Positions 54,269 through 63,160 of a stretch of DNA of 64,000 nucleotides are shown here, piece after piece. This stretch comes from Aliihoeflea sp052435735 (GTDB taxonomy: Bacteria > Pseudomonadota > Alphaproteobacteria > Rhizobiales > Rhizobiaceae): NCBI GenBank assembly GCA_052435735.1, contig JBQVNB010000010.1, positions 78,529 to 142,528 of the forward strand, given 5' to 3'. The notes below the pieces were generated by a model. That model had not been told where the DNA came from, did no database searches, and saw only the letters and a program-made list of their open reading frames with translations. The translations under genes and the position numbers were made by a program. Within the stretch, counting starts at the first letter, position 1. Every line of letters begins with the position of its first letter.

Positions 54269-56146
54269 ATGCTTGAAAACTCCCGCCGACTGGTCGCTGC
54301 GACGATCGGTGCTTTCGTGTTGTGGACTGCCTATGCGGGCCAGTTCGAGTCCCTCGTCCAGCGGTCCGTAATGGTTGCGCTGCTTCTTCTTCTCGGTTTC
54401 CTGACCTACCCGCTACGGCCCGGCGGGCGGGCGCGGGTATGGTCGATCGCGCTCGACGTCGTGCTTGCGGGAATCGGCATCGCCGCCGCGGTCTACGTCA
54501 CCTTCAACGCCAATCGCATCATGACGACCTTACCGATGGCGTCTCCCCTCGAGCTTGGCCTGACGCTGGGTCTCGTCGTCGTACTGCTCGAATTGGCCCG
54601 CCGCACGGTCGGACTTGCCTTTCCGATCCTCGTGATCGTCGGCCTCTCCTATGTCTTCCTGGGTCACCTCATTCCGGGACGACTCGGTCACCGTGGCTTC
54701 GACGTCTACTTCATTGCCGAGACGATCTACCTCTCCGATATCGGCGTGTGGGGATCGCTGACCGGCCTTGCCTCGACATTGATCGCCGCCTTCGTCTTGT
54801 TCGGAGCCGTGCTCCTGCATACTGGCGGCGGCAAGACGTTCATGGACATCGCGCTCCTCGTCTCGGGTCGGTCGATCGGCGGCGCGGCCAAGATGGCGAC
54901 GATTGCGTCCGCATCGTTCGGCACGGTCAACGGCAGCGCCGTCGCCAATGTCGCGACGACCGGAACCTTGACGATCCCGCTGATGAAGCGGCTGAACTAT
55001 CCGCCGCAGTTCGCTGCCGCGGTCGAGGCGGTGGCGTCGACCGGCGGGCAGGTGACGCCGCCGATCCTTGGTGCTGCTGCGTTCATCATGGCTGAAATGA
55101 TCGGCGTCGAGTATCTGCGCATCGCACTCGCTGCAGTCATTCCGGCCGCGATGTTCTACATCGCCGTGCTTTTGACCATTCACCTGGTCGCACTGCGCAG
55201 CAATGTCGGCCTAGTGCCGCGCGAGGAAATTCCCTCCGCCCGCCAGGCGCTCGATCCCCTGCGGCTGATCCCGGTGCTCGGCGGTCTCGGTGGCCTGATC
55301 TTCATGCTGGTCTCCGGACGTTCGATCGCCTACTCCGCGGCGATCGGCATTGCGTGCATGTTGATCCCGTTCGTCATCGGCGATCTGTGGCGACGGCGAG
55401 ACGTAGCCGCAACCTCGCGAACCCTGTTCGACGCGCTCGTCGAGGGCGGTGCCGGCATCGTCATCATCGGCGTGATGCTGGCTGGTGCTCAAATCCTCGT
55501 ATCGCTGCTGAACCTCACGGGCATCGGCGTGACGCTGTCTTCGCTGGTCGTTGCCATCGGCGGCCAGAACATCGTGTTGATCGGCCTCATCGTCGCCGGG
55601 TCATGCCTGATCCTCGGTATGGGCATCCCGACGACGGCCGCCTATGTGCTCGTCGCATCGGTTATGGCGCCGGCGCTGATCGCCGTCGAGGTCGAGCCGC
55701 TGGTCGCACACATGTTCGTGTTCTACTACGCGACGATCTCCGTCATAACGCCGCCCGTTTGCATCGCGGTCTTCGTCGCGGCGAGCATCGCCAATGTCGG
55801 GTGGTGGCCTGTGGCGCTCAATGCGGTTCGGCTCGGAGCGGTGACCTATGTCGTGCCGTTCATGTTCCTGGCCTATCCCGGCATGCTCTGGTCCGGCAGC
55901 GGGCTTGGCATCGCGGAGGCCGCTCTTTCAGGCTTGGTGCTGGTCATCTCGACGGCAATGCTGACATCCGGCGTGACATTGCGCGGCAGCCGAATGCTCG
56001 CAGGAGCTATCTTCGCTCCATCAGCACTTCTTGCTCTCTATCCCAACGAGCTGGCGCTTGGTGCCGCCATTATTCTGTTGTGCTTCGGAATCTATCTCGC
56101 AAAACCGTTTCATCAGTCGCAGATGAAGCTGGTGCCGGGACAATAG
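54269..56146 (+). CDS. TRAP transporter fused permease (TAXI type, DctQM)
   Basis: 625 residues, about 16 or more membrane helices. DctQ- and DctM-type parts are joined in one chain as usual for TAXI systems. Key segments are SASFGTVNGSAVANVATTGTLTIPLMK and GGQVTPPILGAAAFIMAEM in the transport domain, and YYATISVITPPVC near the end. It is the last gene of the second catabolic unit. Confidence 0.92.
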   Translation: MLENSRRLVAATIGAFVLWTAYAGQFESLVQRSVMVALLLLLGFLTYPLRPGGRARVWSIALDVVLAGIGIAAAVYVTFNANRIMTTLPMASPLELGLTLGLVVVLLELARRTVGLAFPILVIVGLSYVFLGHLIPGRLGHRGFDVYFIAETIYLSDIGVWGSLTGLASTLIAAFVLFGAVLLHTGGGKTFMDIALLVSGRSIGGAAKMATIASASFGTVNGSAVANVATTGTLTIPLMKRLNYPPQFAAAVEAVASTGGQVTPPILGAAAFIMAEMIGVEYLRIALAAVIPAAMFYIAVLLTIHLVALRSNVGLVPREEIPSARQALDPLRLIPVLGGLGGLIFMLVSGRSIAYSAAIGIACMLIPFVIGDLWRRRDVAATSRTLFDALVEGGAGIVIIGVMLAGAQILVSLLNLTGIGVTLSSLVVAIGGQNIVLIGLIVAGSCLILGMGIPTTAAYVLVASVMAPALIAVEVEPLVAHMFVFYYATISVITPPVCIAVFVAASIANVGWWPVALNAVRLGAVTYVVPFMFLAYPGMLWSGSGLGIAEAALSGLVLVISTAMLTSGVTLRGSRMLAGAIFAPSALLALYPNELALGAAIILLCFGIYLAKPFHQSQMKLVPGQ

Positions 56147-56920
56147 GCGGGCTTTTCGGCGAGCGGACTTTGAATGGCCCCGATGTTCCTGGCCTTCCGG
56201 GACGCATCCCTGCCGCCGATCGTTCGACCTGGTGCACATTGGCTGAATCTGATTTCCAATTTTGGCAGCTCGAAGGATCGGCCAAAGCGACCGAGCGGCG
56301 TGACTAGCTCGATTGCGCCTCCCGGCTATCTGAATTGAAACCACGCAGGTCGGTCCGCCGCGTCCGCGGCGAAACATCTACAAAAACAATTGCTTGATAT
56401 TGGAAGTGGCGGAGAGGGAGGGACTCTAACCCGCAATCGCGCAAAACCGCCTGTCCGAGCGAGTTTTCCTCGGGCAACCATTGCAACGATACTTCGCACG
56501 ATACCTAGCATGATATTTTTCGCCAGGACGCCCCTAAAATCGAACGATAGCCCAGAATCAACACACGGCGTTGCCGACTCGAACTCCGGTCTCGGTCAAC
56601 GGTGCATGAGAGAAGGTTCGACGGGATCATTCGCACGCGATCCGTTCGATCTCACAGCTTACGGGGCACCCACCGTAACGTCACGATCGCGTGTTGGATT
56701 TTGGGGATGTCTCGGCGTAAGCCCGAGACGATGCCGACCACGCCCGGGAGACGCCGGACAAGATTTTGCGGGCGCGGTGCATTTTGGGGGCGTCTTTCCG
56801 GAAAAGATCCCGCTACGGTGATGTGGCTTCGGGTTGACCGGAGCCGGACTGCGGCCTCCGCCGGTGCGTCAACACCAGCGAAGGCCTGACCCGCCACCTT
56901 CTCTTGAAAGGCAACAGGCT
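56147..56920. other. Intergenic region at the start of the accessory island
   Basis: About 770 bp with no convincing gene on either strand; the open frames are short, overlap each other and have no recognisable motif. The first 260 bp after the permease gene look like decayed chromosomal sequence. The tRNA-Ser 3' fragment lies at 56406, and base composition is lower in GC around it. The rest probably holds the promoter of the island genes. Confidence 0.6.
56406..56429 (-). repeat. tRNA-Ser 3'-end fragment (candidate attachment site)
   Basis: On the minus strand this reads as the last 24 nt of a tRNA-Ser gene: T arm, acceptor stem CTCTCCG and CCA. No D arm, anticodon arm or 5' acceptor strand is present next to it, so it is not a functional tRNA. 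The T loop has GTTAGA where GTTCGA is nearly invariant. Such fragments mark one end of elements inserted in the 3' end of a tRNA gene. Given its direction, the element would extend to higher coordinates. Confidence 0.6.
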
Positions 56921-57223
56921 ATGAACAGCACTACCTCTTCTGATCTCCGCGATGAAGTCGCCGCGTCGGCGCGTCCCCAGGCATGTGGGACGGCCCGCGC
57001 CGATGATAGCGCGGCACGGCCGTACCCGGCACAGCCGATCTCCCGCGCCCCGTCGCTGCCCGCTTTGATGGATCGCATGCTGCGCGATCTCGAAGCGCGG
57101 GCCGTGCGCGCCGAGCAGTTGCTGGCCGATCACCAGCGTCACTGCATCTGCCGGGCCGGCCACGTCGCGGCGGAAGGGACGGCGGATCATGCCGCCTCGC
57201 CTTCGTGGTCGACCGCCGCCTGA
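56921..57223 (+). CDS. Small hypothetical island protein
   Basis: 100 residues, polar, no signal or membrane segment. A middle helix (about 45-75: PALMDRMLRDLEARAVRAEQLL) may form a coiled coil; two Cys residues follow (HCICRAGH). The ATG at 56921 has AAAGG 10 nt upstream. It is the first gene of the island, separated by 216 nt of non-coding sequence from the next. The family is not recognised, and coding status is probable but not certain. Confidence 0.5.
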   Translation: MNSTTSSDLRDEVAASARPQACGTARADDSAARPYPAQPISRAPSLPALMDRMLRDLEARAVRAEQLLADHQRHCICRAGHVAAEGTADHAASPSWSTAA

Positions 57224-57439
57224 CCTTCACCCCCGATCGAGCAGCAGCATCGGCCACCTGACCGGCGTCGACGATGGCGGTGTGATCTTGCGTCGCGTTC
57301 GTCAGAGCGGCTGAGCCCGCACGTCTTCGCCTGACCACGTCCGGCTAATGCCCATGACCTGCGACTGTCGCCCTGTGCGCCATAGCGGGGTGCGGCCGGC
57401 TGTGCGGATCGATCCCTCTCGCGTCTCAAGGAGACCTCC

Positions 57440-58615
57440 ATGCCTTTCTTATCCCGCTCCCGCTCTCATCGTGGCCGAACCGCTGCCGGCGCAGACCGCC
57501 GCTCCCATACGGCTTCCGGTCAGGATGCCCCCGACGACAGCACCGCGTCGGTTGCGCTTGCCGAACTGCTGCCCGCCTTCGCGAAGCTCGTCGACGACAC
57601 GATCGCCCAGGTACTGGCCTGTCCGGCCAAGCCTGATCCGACCTTCGAGGGATTTGGCGATCTCCTCGCGGTAATCCGCTCGGCGACGACGCTCGAAGGC
57701 GCGCTTCTGGAAAAGGGGATTGCGCTTGTCGCTGCCTGCCATCCCGATCTCGACCGCATCCATCTCGACCGACCGCTGCCGGTCCATGATGCCGCCAAGG
57801 CGATCTTCCGGCGCAACGACTGGGCACGCGCCTCCAGCCTGCGGCTCGACTCGCAAACCATCACCCGCGAGTTCTACCGGCCGGACCTGCTTCTGATCGA
57901 CGGGGCGCGCCAGCTCGGCCTGATGCTCGACATCAAGCGCTCGGTCGCCTCATTGAAGCCGCGCGCTCTGGTCGACCTTCGCGCGCGGATGATGGCGTCG
58001 GCGCTGGTGACACGCGACATGCTCGAGCGCGAATACGATGCGTCGCCCATCGCACGGGTCGAGATCGCCATCATCGACTGCTCCGGCGAGCGGCGCGACG
58101 AGGCACGCGGGATCCTGACCCTTACCGATCTCGACTGGTTGCTCGGCATCGAGGGCGCAGCCGCCGCCCTCGTGCATCTGCGCCGAATCTATGGCGGCGA
58201 GGTCCGCCGCCTTCTCGATGAGCGCTGCCGGGCGATCGTCGGCCCGCAACGCCTGATCGCCGCGCGCGCTCCGTCCGATCGCCAGCGCCGCGGCGAAGGC
58301 GATGACGTGTTCGGACGGGGAGGCCAGGGCACACGCGCCGACGGTCAGGAATACGGCACGCGGGACGAGGCCGCCTCAGTCGATGACGTCATCGACGCGG
58401 ATGCCGACCGGGACGCTGACGGCGATGTCGACACCGAGGACGATCCTCAGCGTGTAGCTGCCGAGGAAGATGGTCCGGGCGACGGCGATCATCTCAGAAC
58501 GCGCTCGCCTGGGATGGCCGGTTCCGCCATGTACGTCGCACGTACATCGCGAACGGTCCGCTCGAACGCGCCGCGCTGCAGCGTCGGGCTTGCCGCGCAG
58601 AGGAGCCGGGCATGA
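57440..58615 (+). CDS. Island protein with PD-(D/E)xK-like motif, unknown
   Basis: 391 residues. The middle contains Arg-Glu-Phe-Tyr-Arg-Pro-Asp at 143-149 and, 15 residues after the Asp, Asp-Ile-Lys (164-166), which together read as the PD-x15-DxK core of a restriction-like nuclease with Glu144 upstream. The next helix (RALVDLRARMMASALV) and the strand VEIAIIDCSG would complete such a fold. The C-terminal 110 residues are acidic then basic and probably disordered. AAGGAG lies about 9 nt before the start. Its stop overlaps the next gene (ATGA). The nuclease reading is an inference from motif spacing only. Confidence 0.6.
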   Translation: MPFLSRSRSHRGRTAAGADRRSHTASGQDAPDDSTASVALAELLPAFAKLVDDTIAQVLACPAKPDPTFEGFGDLLAVIRSATTLEGALLEKGIALVAACHPDLDRIHLDRPLPVHDAAKAIFRRNDWARASSLRLDSQTITREFYRPDLLLIDGARQLGLMLDIKRSVASLKPRALVDLRARMMASALVTRDMLEREYDASPIARVEIAIIDCSGERRDEARGILTLTDLDWLLGIEGAAAALVHLRRIYGGEVRRLLDERCRAIVGPQRLIAARAPSDRQRRGEGDDVFGRGGQGTRADGQEYGTRDEAASVDDVIDADADRDADGDVDTEDDPQRVAAEEDGPGDGDHLRTRSPGMAGSAMYVARTSRTVRSNAPRCSVGLAAQRSRA

Positions 58616-59148
58616 AGAAGCCGCAAGCTCCAACATCGTCGTTCACTGCCCGGTCGGCCCGACTACCGCGCCGCCAGACCACCGATGGCGGTCAACCGTC
58701 GACACCGCGTTCGCACGCCGCAGGCGAACTGCCCCGCCTGGACGCGATCGCCGCCCTGCCGACCCATGCGGAGCGACGGGCAGCGCTGCGCGCCGCCAAC
58801 CTTGCTCTGTCAGGACAGGAGCCAAGCGAACGCGCGGTCGACTACCAGATGATCCTCTCCGGGCTCGCCGCCGGACGTGGGGCCGCTGCGGGGCATGGGG
58901 GTGGTAAGGTTAGCCCGGGCCTGCCGGGGCTGTTCGATGACCCGGCGGTGGTCGTCGGTCTGGTGCTGCATCACGTCCGTCACTTCGGCAGTCGCGGCAT
59001 CCCGATCTCGCGCCGGGTGCTTCGCGCGCTCGACCAGCATGCCGCCCGCGGCGATGCGACGGCGCGGCTGGTGCGGGACTGGCTCGCCACCCGCATGGTG
59101 CCCTGTGGCAAGCGGCAGCTGTGGATCAGTCGGGGAGGAGCATCATGA
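58612..59148 (+). CDS. Unknown island protein
   Basis: 178 residues, soluble. The first 40 are basic and low-complexity. Two helical blocks follow (about 40-85 and 105-165), the second containing PAVVVGLVLHHVRHFGSRG and ISRRVLRALDQHAARGD. No motif that I can assign. Four-base overlaps with the genes on both sides show that it is made together with the PD-(D/E)xK-like protein and the AAA+ ATPase, so it is probably part of the same system. Confidence 0.65.
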   Translation: MKKPQAPTSSFTARSARLPRRQTTDGGQPSTPRSHAAGELPRLDAIAALPTHAERRAALRAANLALSGQEPSERAVDYQMILSGLAAGRGAAAGHGGGKVSPGLPGLFDDPAVVVGLVLHHVRHFGSRGIPISRRVLRALDQHAARGDATARLVRDWLATRMVPCGKRQLWISRGGAS

Positions 59149-61238
59149 GCGACCGGCTCATCCAGCTCGTCCTTGCCCGCCTGACCCGTCGCGCCCGGCG
59201 ACGGGCCGTCAGCCGCGCCATCGACCTGAACTTGCTTGCCGAAGGCGGAGGGAACGACGACGATGACGACGATCGCACCATCTTCTTGCGACGGACGCGG
59301 ACGTCGTCAAGCTGGGACGATGACATCGACCAGGTGGAGACCAGTCGCCGAGGCCGTCTCGTCCCAGGCTATGAGGTGCAGGATTTGCCGCGTGCGACGA
59401 TCGCACGTGTCCTGTCCCATCACGGCATCGATCTTGAGGTGGTGCGTGCAACGTGCGCCATCACCGATGATGGTATCGAGGCGTGTGGAGACGGGCGCGT
59501 CGATGCGCCTGCTGCGGCTCCGGCGTCCGGCGATCTCGTCCGCGCCGTCTGGCGCTCCACGTGGCTGCATGCCGATGAAGTCGCCGTCGTGCTCCTGTTG
59601 CGGGAGGCTCTGGCTCGCGCCGGGTGCGATGCGGCACGGATGGCTCGATCTCTGTCCGGCTTGCCCGGTCCGATGATCACGCTCGTCTCGCCCGTCGAGG
59701 GGTTCGAGGCATGCCTTGCCGATCTGATCCGGCAGGATGTCTTTGCCCGCGGATCCAACACGATCAACGGCTACGAACTGCGCGCAATCAAGACCAGCGC
59801 GCGGCGCGCCCCCAAACCGGGCCCGACCATTGTCCTGTTCCGCGGTGACGATGCTTCGGAGCGAGATGGTGACGAGATCGATGGCAAGATCGGCGTCGCC
59901 CTCAGGCTCGGTGCGCCGATCCTCGCCATGGGCTCGACCGCCGACGGCCTGCCCCCGCGTCTGGTTTGCAGCGCTGACCTGGCACTGGAGACCCCGTCGC
60001 TGACACCGAACCTCATCGGCGAGGTCATCGCACGTGTCGTTGGGCAGGAGCCGAGCACCGCCGCCCTCGACTTGCTGCAGCCGGTCTGCGCGCATCTGAC
60101 CCTGCGCGATCTCGTCACCGCGATCCGGCCGGGTCATATGCCCGAACGCATCGGCGCGCTCCTGCGCCAGCTTGGCAGCGACACGGCATGCACTGCGGCG
60201 CAGCCGGGACGCCGGATCGCTCGTACTTCCGGCGCGGCGGGCCGGACGATCGAGAAGGACCGGTCCGGCAAGCCCGTCCGCTCGGGCAGCGACATCGTGC
60301 AGCCGGTGCCTGCTGCCACCCTTGCCGCCGACCCGCATCTTGCCACCGTCGAGCGGCTGCATGGCTATGGTGCAGCCCAGACCTGGGCGCTCGATCTGGC
60401 GCAGGATCTCGTTCAGTGGCGGCAAGGCCATGTCGAATGGAGCGATCTCAGCACCAAGCTCCTTCTGTCCGGTCCGCCGGGAACGGGCAAGACGAGCTTT
60501 GCCAGGGCGCTCTGCAACACATTGCAGCTGCCGCTCATCGCCACCTCCGTATCGACCTGGCTCGAGCCGAGCCATCTCGGCGACGTCCTGCGGCGCATGC
60601 GGGTCGTCTTCGACGAGGCGCAAGCGCTCGCTCCCGCCATCCTCTTCATCGACGAGATCGACGGCATCGGCCAGCGTGGCCAAAAGAACGAGTATGACGA
60701 CTACTGGAATGCCGTCGTCAACAAGGCGCTCGAACTGCTCGACGGCGCGATCCGGTCGCAAGGTGTGATCGTCGTCGGCGCTACCAATCATCCCGCGATG
60801 ATCGACCCGGCGCTGCGTCGCTCAGGCCGGCTGGAGACGCATATCGAAATCCCGCTTCCGGACGTCGATGCCCTCGTCGGCATTCTCGCGCACCATCTGG
60901 GCAAAGATTGCCTGACCGTGATCGACAGCCGTCCGCCGGGACCGGCAGAAGCGGGCGGAACCGTGGACGCGGCGGCGGGCGGTACCACGAATGCGGTCGG
61001 GACAGCCGGCGTCGCGGAGGGGACACACCCGTCGAACATGACGGCCAGCGAGACGGTGCCGCTCGACAGCCAGCAGGCGAATCAGCCCCGCGACCGCGGT
61101 CCCTGCGCCAGTGTCGGCGGCTGTGGAAGGCCGGAGGAAGAGGCGGGACACATCGGCTTGGAAAATGGGGATGCCGATGGCCGAAACGATATTACGCGGC
61201 CCGTTCCTGACCGCCGGTCCCGCGAGGTGAGCCGATGA
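59145..61238 (+). CDS. AAA+ ATPase, FtsH/Cdc48-like core without lid
   Basis: 697 residues. The first 400 are a novel N-terminal region with an acidic stretch (NDDDDDD near 38-43) and no membrane helix. The AAA core follows: Walker A GPPGTGKT (443-450), Walker B ILFIDEID (499-506), sensor-1 GATNHP (545-550) and the second-region Arg motif DPALRRSGRLE (555-564), with the end of the core at IEIPLPD. Directly after, where FtsH has its helical lid, the chain becomes a Gly/Ala/Thr-rich tail of about 105 residues. A lid-like segment is found at the start of the next gene's product. GGGGAGGAG precedes the ATG at 59145, and both ends overlap neighbours by 4 nt. It is expected to unfold or remodel protein targets. 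Confidence 0.85.
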   Translation: MSDRLIQLVLARLTRRARRRAVSRAIDLNLLAEGGGNDDDDDDRTIFLRRTRTSSSWDDDIDQVETSRRGRLVPGYEVQDLPRATIARVLSHHGIDLEVVRATCAITDDGIEACGDGRVDAPAAAPASGDLVRAVWRSTWLHADEVAVVLLLREALARAGCDAARMARSLSGLPGPMITLVSPVEGFEACLADLIRQDVFARGSNTINGYELRAIKTSARRAPKPGPTIVLFRGDDASERDGDEIDGKIGVALRLGAPILAMGSTADGLPPRLVCSADLALETPSLTPNLIGEVIARVVGQEPSTAALDLLQPVCAHLTLRDLVTAIRPGHMPERIGALLRQLGSDTACTAAQPGRRIARTSGAAGRTIEKDRSGKPVRSGSDIVQPVPAATLAADPHLATVERLHGYGAAQTWALDLAQDLVQWRQGHVEWSDLSTKLLLSGPPGTGKTSFARALCNTLQLPLIATSVSTWLEPSHLGDVLRRMRVVFDEAQALAPAILFIDEIDGIGQRGQKNEYDDYWNAVVNKALELLDGAIRSQGVIVVGATNHPAMIDPALRRSGRLETHIEIPLPDVDALVGILAHHLGKDCLTVIDSRPPGPAEAGGTVDAAAGGTTNAVGTAGVAEGTHPSNMTASETVPLDSQQANQPRDRGPCASVGGCGRPEEEAGHIGLENGDADGRNDITRPVPDRRSREVSR

Positions 61239-62152
61239 CCAACCGCTTACGCCAGGCGCATCTCTTTCCATCCACCGAAACTGGAGTTATCCCCACCATG
61301 ATCTGCAGCACCCCAGACGCGAGCAACGGTCCTGATGGCGCAACCTCCCTGCCGCCGGACCTTCAGCGTCTGCGTCCGCTGGCGCGTCGCCTTGCCGGAC
61401 GTTCCGGCGCCGATGTCGAGCGCATCGTTCGCGAAGCACGACAGGTCGCGCGCAGGGCAGGGCGGCCGCTTGCCTGGCACGACCTCGAGCGGCAGATGCT
61501 TGACGCCGACGGGCCACGTCCCGAGGCGTTGCGCTGGCGCATGGCGGTGCATGAGGCCGGACATGTGCTGGCCTGCCTTCTCCTTGGCGGTGCGTCGATC
61601 CGGATGATCTCCATCGATGCACCGCATGGTGGTCTCGTCGAGCGCAGGGTCACACTCCATTCGCTGCAGAACGCTGCGTGGGTCATGGATCAGATCGTCA
61701 TCCTCCTGGCCGGGCGCACGGCGGAGGAGATCGTCTTCGGGGAAACGCTGGCAGGATCGGGCGGAGAGAAAGGGAGCGACCTAGCAATGGCGACACGCCT
61801 GGCTGTCGCCATGGAGACCGAGTTCGGCTTCAGCCAGCACCAACCACTCGTCCATCGCCCCGTCGCCGACATCGGTCATCTCCTGACCATCGACCGCGAG
61901 CTTGCCGCCCGCGTCGACCGGCGTCTCGAACAGGCCCATGCCGACGCGGTCGTGCTCCTTGGCATGCAGGGCCTGACGCTGAACTGGCTGGCGCGCATCC
62001 TCCTGCAGCACGGCGTGCTCGAAGGCGCCGAGCTGGACCGCGTTCTGGCCGAGGCCCGAACGCGCCTCGAGCCGGTCGAGCTCGGCACGGGACGGATGGT
62101 GGGGGCGCAGCGGGCTCAGAGAGGAGGGGTGGTCGTGAGGGCGACGCGGTAG
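61235..62152 (+). CDS. M41 zinc metallopeptidase carrying an AAA lid-like domain (split FtsH half)
   Basis: 305 residues. Residues 42-90 (LARRLAGRSGADVERIVREARQVARR...WHDLERQML) match the FtsH/AAA lid pattern with its SGAD turn. The peptidase follows: zinc motif HEAGH (106-110), AGRTAEEIVFGE (159-170) and the region GEKGSDLAMATRLAVAMETEFGFS with Asp182 as the third zinc ligand by analogy with FtsH. No ATPase core and no membrane helix are in this chain. The gene overlaps the ATPase gene by ATGA, so the two probably assemble into one ATP-dependent protease. An internal ATG at residue 22 is a possible start. Confidence 0.87.
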   Translation: MTNRLRQAHLFPSTETGVIPTMICSTPDASNGPDGATSLPPDLQRLRPLARRLAGRSGADVERIVREARQVARRAGRPLAWHDLERQMLDADGPRPEALRWRMAVHEAGHVLACLLLGGASIRMISIDAPHGGLVERRVTLHSLQNAAWVMDQIVILLAGRTAEEIVFGETLAGSGGEKGSDLAMATRLAVAMETEFGFSQHQPLVHRPVADIGHLLTIDRELAARVDRRLEQAHADAVVLLGMQGLTLNWLARILLQHGVLEGAELDRVLAEARTRLEPVELGTGRMVGAQRAQRGGVVVRATR

Positions 62153-62320
62153 CCAAGACGGTAGCCGTCTGCAAGTGAGCGGCGCATCCGCTCTCACGGC
62201 AGGAACGCTTTGCTGTCGATGAGAGAGGAGGGCCACATCCGGGTCCGGTTGGCGTGCGAGCGCGAGACCGAGAACAGGTTGCAACGACGTGCCTGCAACG
62301 TGTCTCGATTTGCGCTGTTC

Positions 62321-62531
62321 CGATTCGAAGATCGCGGCCGCCGATTCAAATCTCGGCGCCAGCGATTCCGTCCGCATGAAAGCCGATTCAAAACCTGGCG
62401 TCAGCGTTGCACCGTCAAACGCCGTGAGCAGGGCAGGGCATCATGACCTGTCTGCAACCCATCTCGAGTTGAGACAAATTGCGTTGTTCCGATTCCGGAC
62501 TGCGCATCGCCGATTCGAAGGTCGAGATTGC
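62321..62531 (+). repeat. Array of CGATTC motifs at exact 21-nt spacing
   Basis: CGATTC occurs at 62321, 62342, 62363 and 62384, then again at 62490 and 62511; each step within the two groups is exactly 21 nt. Partial matches continue the phase (CGTTGC at 62405, CGTTAC at 62532). The flanks of the two groups are also alike (CTGCAAC, TCTCGA, TTGCG-TGTTC). In one frame the units read Arg-Phe-x5 heptads. The region of about 465 bp between the peptidase gene and 62618 otherwise holds no convincing gene. Confidence 0.8.
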
Positions 62532-62617
62532 CGTTACATCCTCACGGCGTTTGTCGCTTGCATGGTCGCCGGTCATGCTTCTAGCAGGCAATGATGCCGG
62601 ACGAGGAGAACCGATCG

Positions 62618-62971
62618 ATGACAGATGACAGTGAGCGGCTTCGCAAGCAGAGGGAATACCAGCGCGCCTATCGCAGGCGCCAGAAGGCGATCAGGGTGCC
62701 GGATCGCGACGAGATCGCGCGCGAACTCCTGCACTATGCGGTGACGAAAAACCTGGCACTTGGGCGGGAGGCCGAACTCGGACGCCTGATGGACGCCGTT
62801 ATCGATGGCCTCGCCGCGCGCGGCTACGACCGCAATGGCACCAGTCGGGTCTTCTCCGCATTGGTCGACCGCTACGAGCAGGGATGGTCGTTCCAGCGGC
62901 GGCTGCACCTGATCGAGGCGGGGGGCGATGGCGCCCGGAAGGCGGTCGGTCAGGAGACGGACGACCGCTGA
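62618..62971 (+). CDS. Small basic/helical island protein, unknown
   Basis: 117 residues from the ATG at 62618 (AGGAG 9 nt upstream), or 126 from 62591. The N-terminus is highly basic (RLRKQREYQRAYRRRQKAIRVP), then helices with EIARELLHYAVTKN and ELGRLMDAVIDGLAARGYD. The layout is like a small DNA-binding or conjugation accessory protein, but no family is recognised. It follows the 21-nt repeat array by about 90 nt, so the array could be its control region or target. Confidence 0.6.
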   Translation: MTDDSERLRKQREYQRAYRRRQKAIRVPDRDEIARELLHYAVTKNLALGREAELGRLMDAVIDGLAARGYDRNGTSRVFSALVDRYEQGWSFQRRLHLIEAGGDGARKAVGQETDDR

Positions 62972-63160
62972 CGGGGCCGCCCAGGATCGGGGTGCCGGGC
63001 AGCGACGTCCGGCATCCGGCGTCCGGTCCGCCGCGGGGCGGCGCTTCGGCTGGCGACGGGCATCCACCCTGCGGTGGCAGGCCCAGATTTGGATGGCTAT
63101 TCCCGAAGATGGCTTGCGCGGCTCTGGTCAGCAGTCCTGCATGTTCGATTGGCATCCCCA

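Noticed and set aside
56406..56500. A complete tRNA-Ser gene
   Set aside because: Only the 3' 24 nt fit; no 5' acceptor strand, D arm or anticodon arm can be folded from the adjacent bases, and the T loop is altered.
56390..56821. A 143-codon plus-strand gene after the tRNA fragment
   Set aside because: It begins within the tRNA-like sequence, has no ribosome site or motif and its composition looks random.
59307..60791. A 494-codon minus-strand open frame opposite the island AAA+ gene
   Set aside because: The plus strand encodes intact Walker and sensor motifs, while the minus frame has no motif and no ribosome site.
62210..62446. A 78-codon Arg-rich gene across the 21-nt repeats
   Set aside because: No good ribosome site and no known family; the heptad pattern follows from the DNA repeat. 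Kept only as an alternative in the repeat finding.
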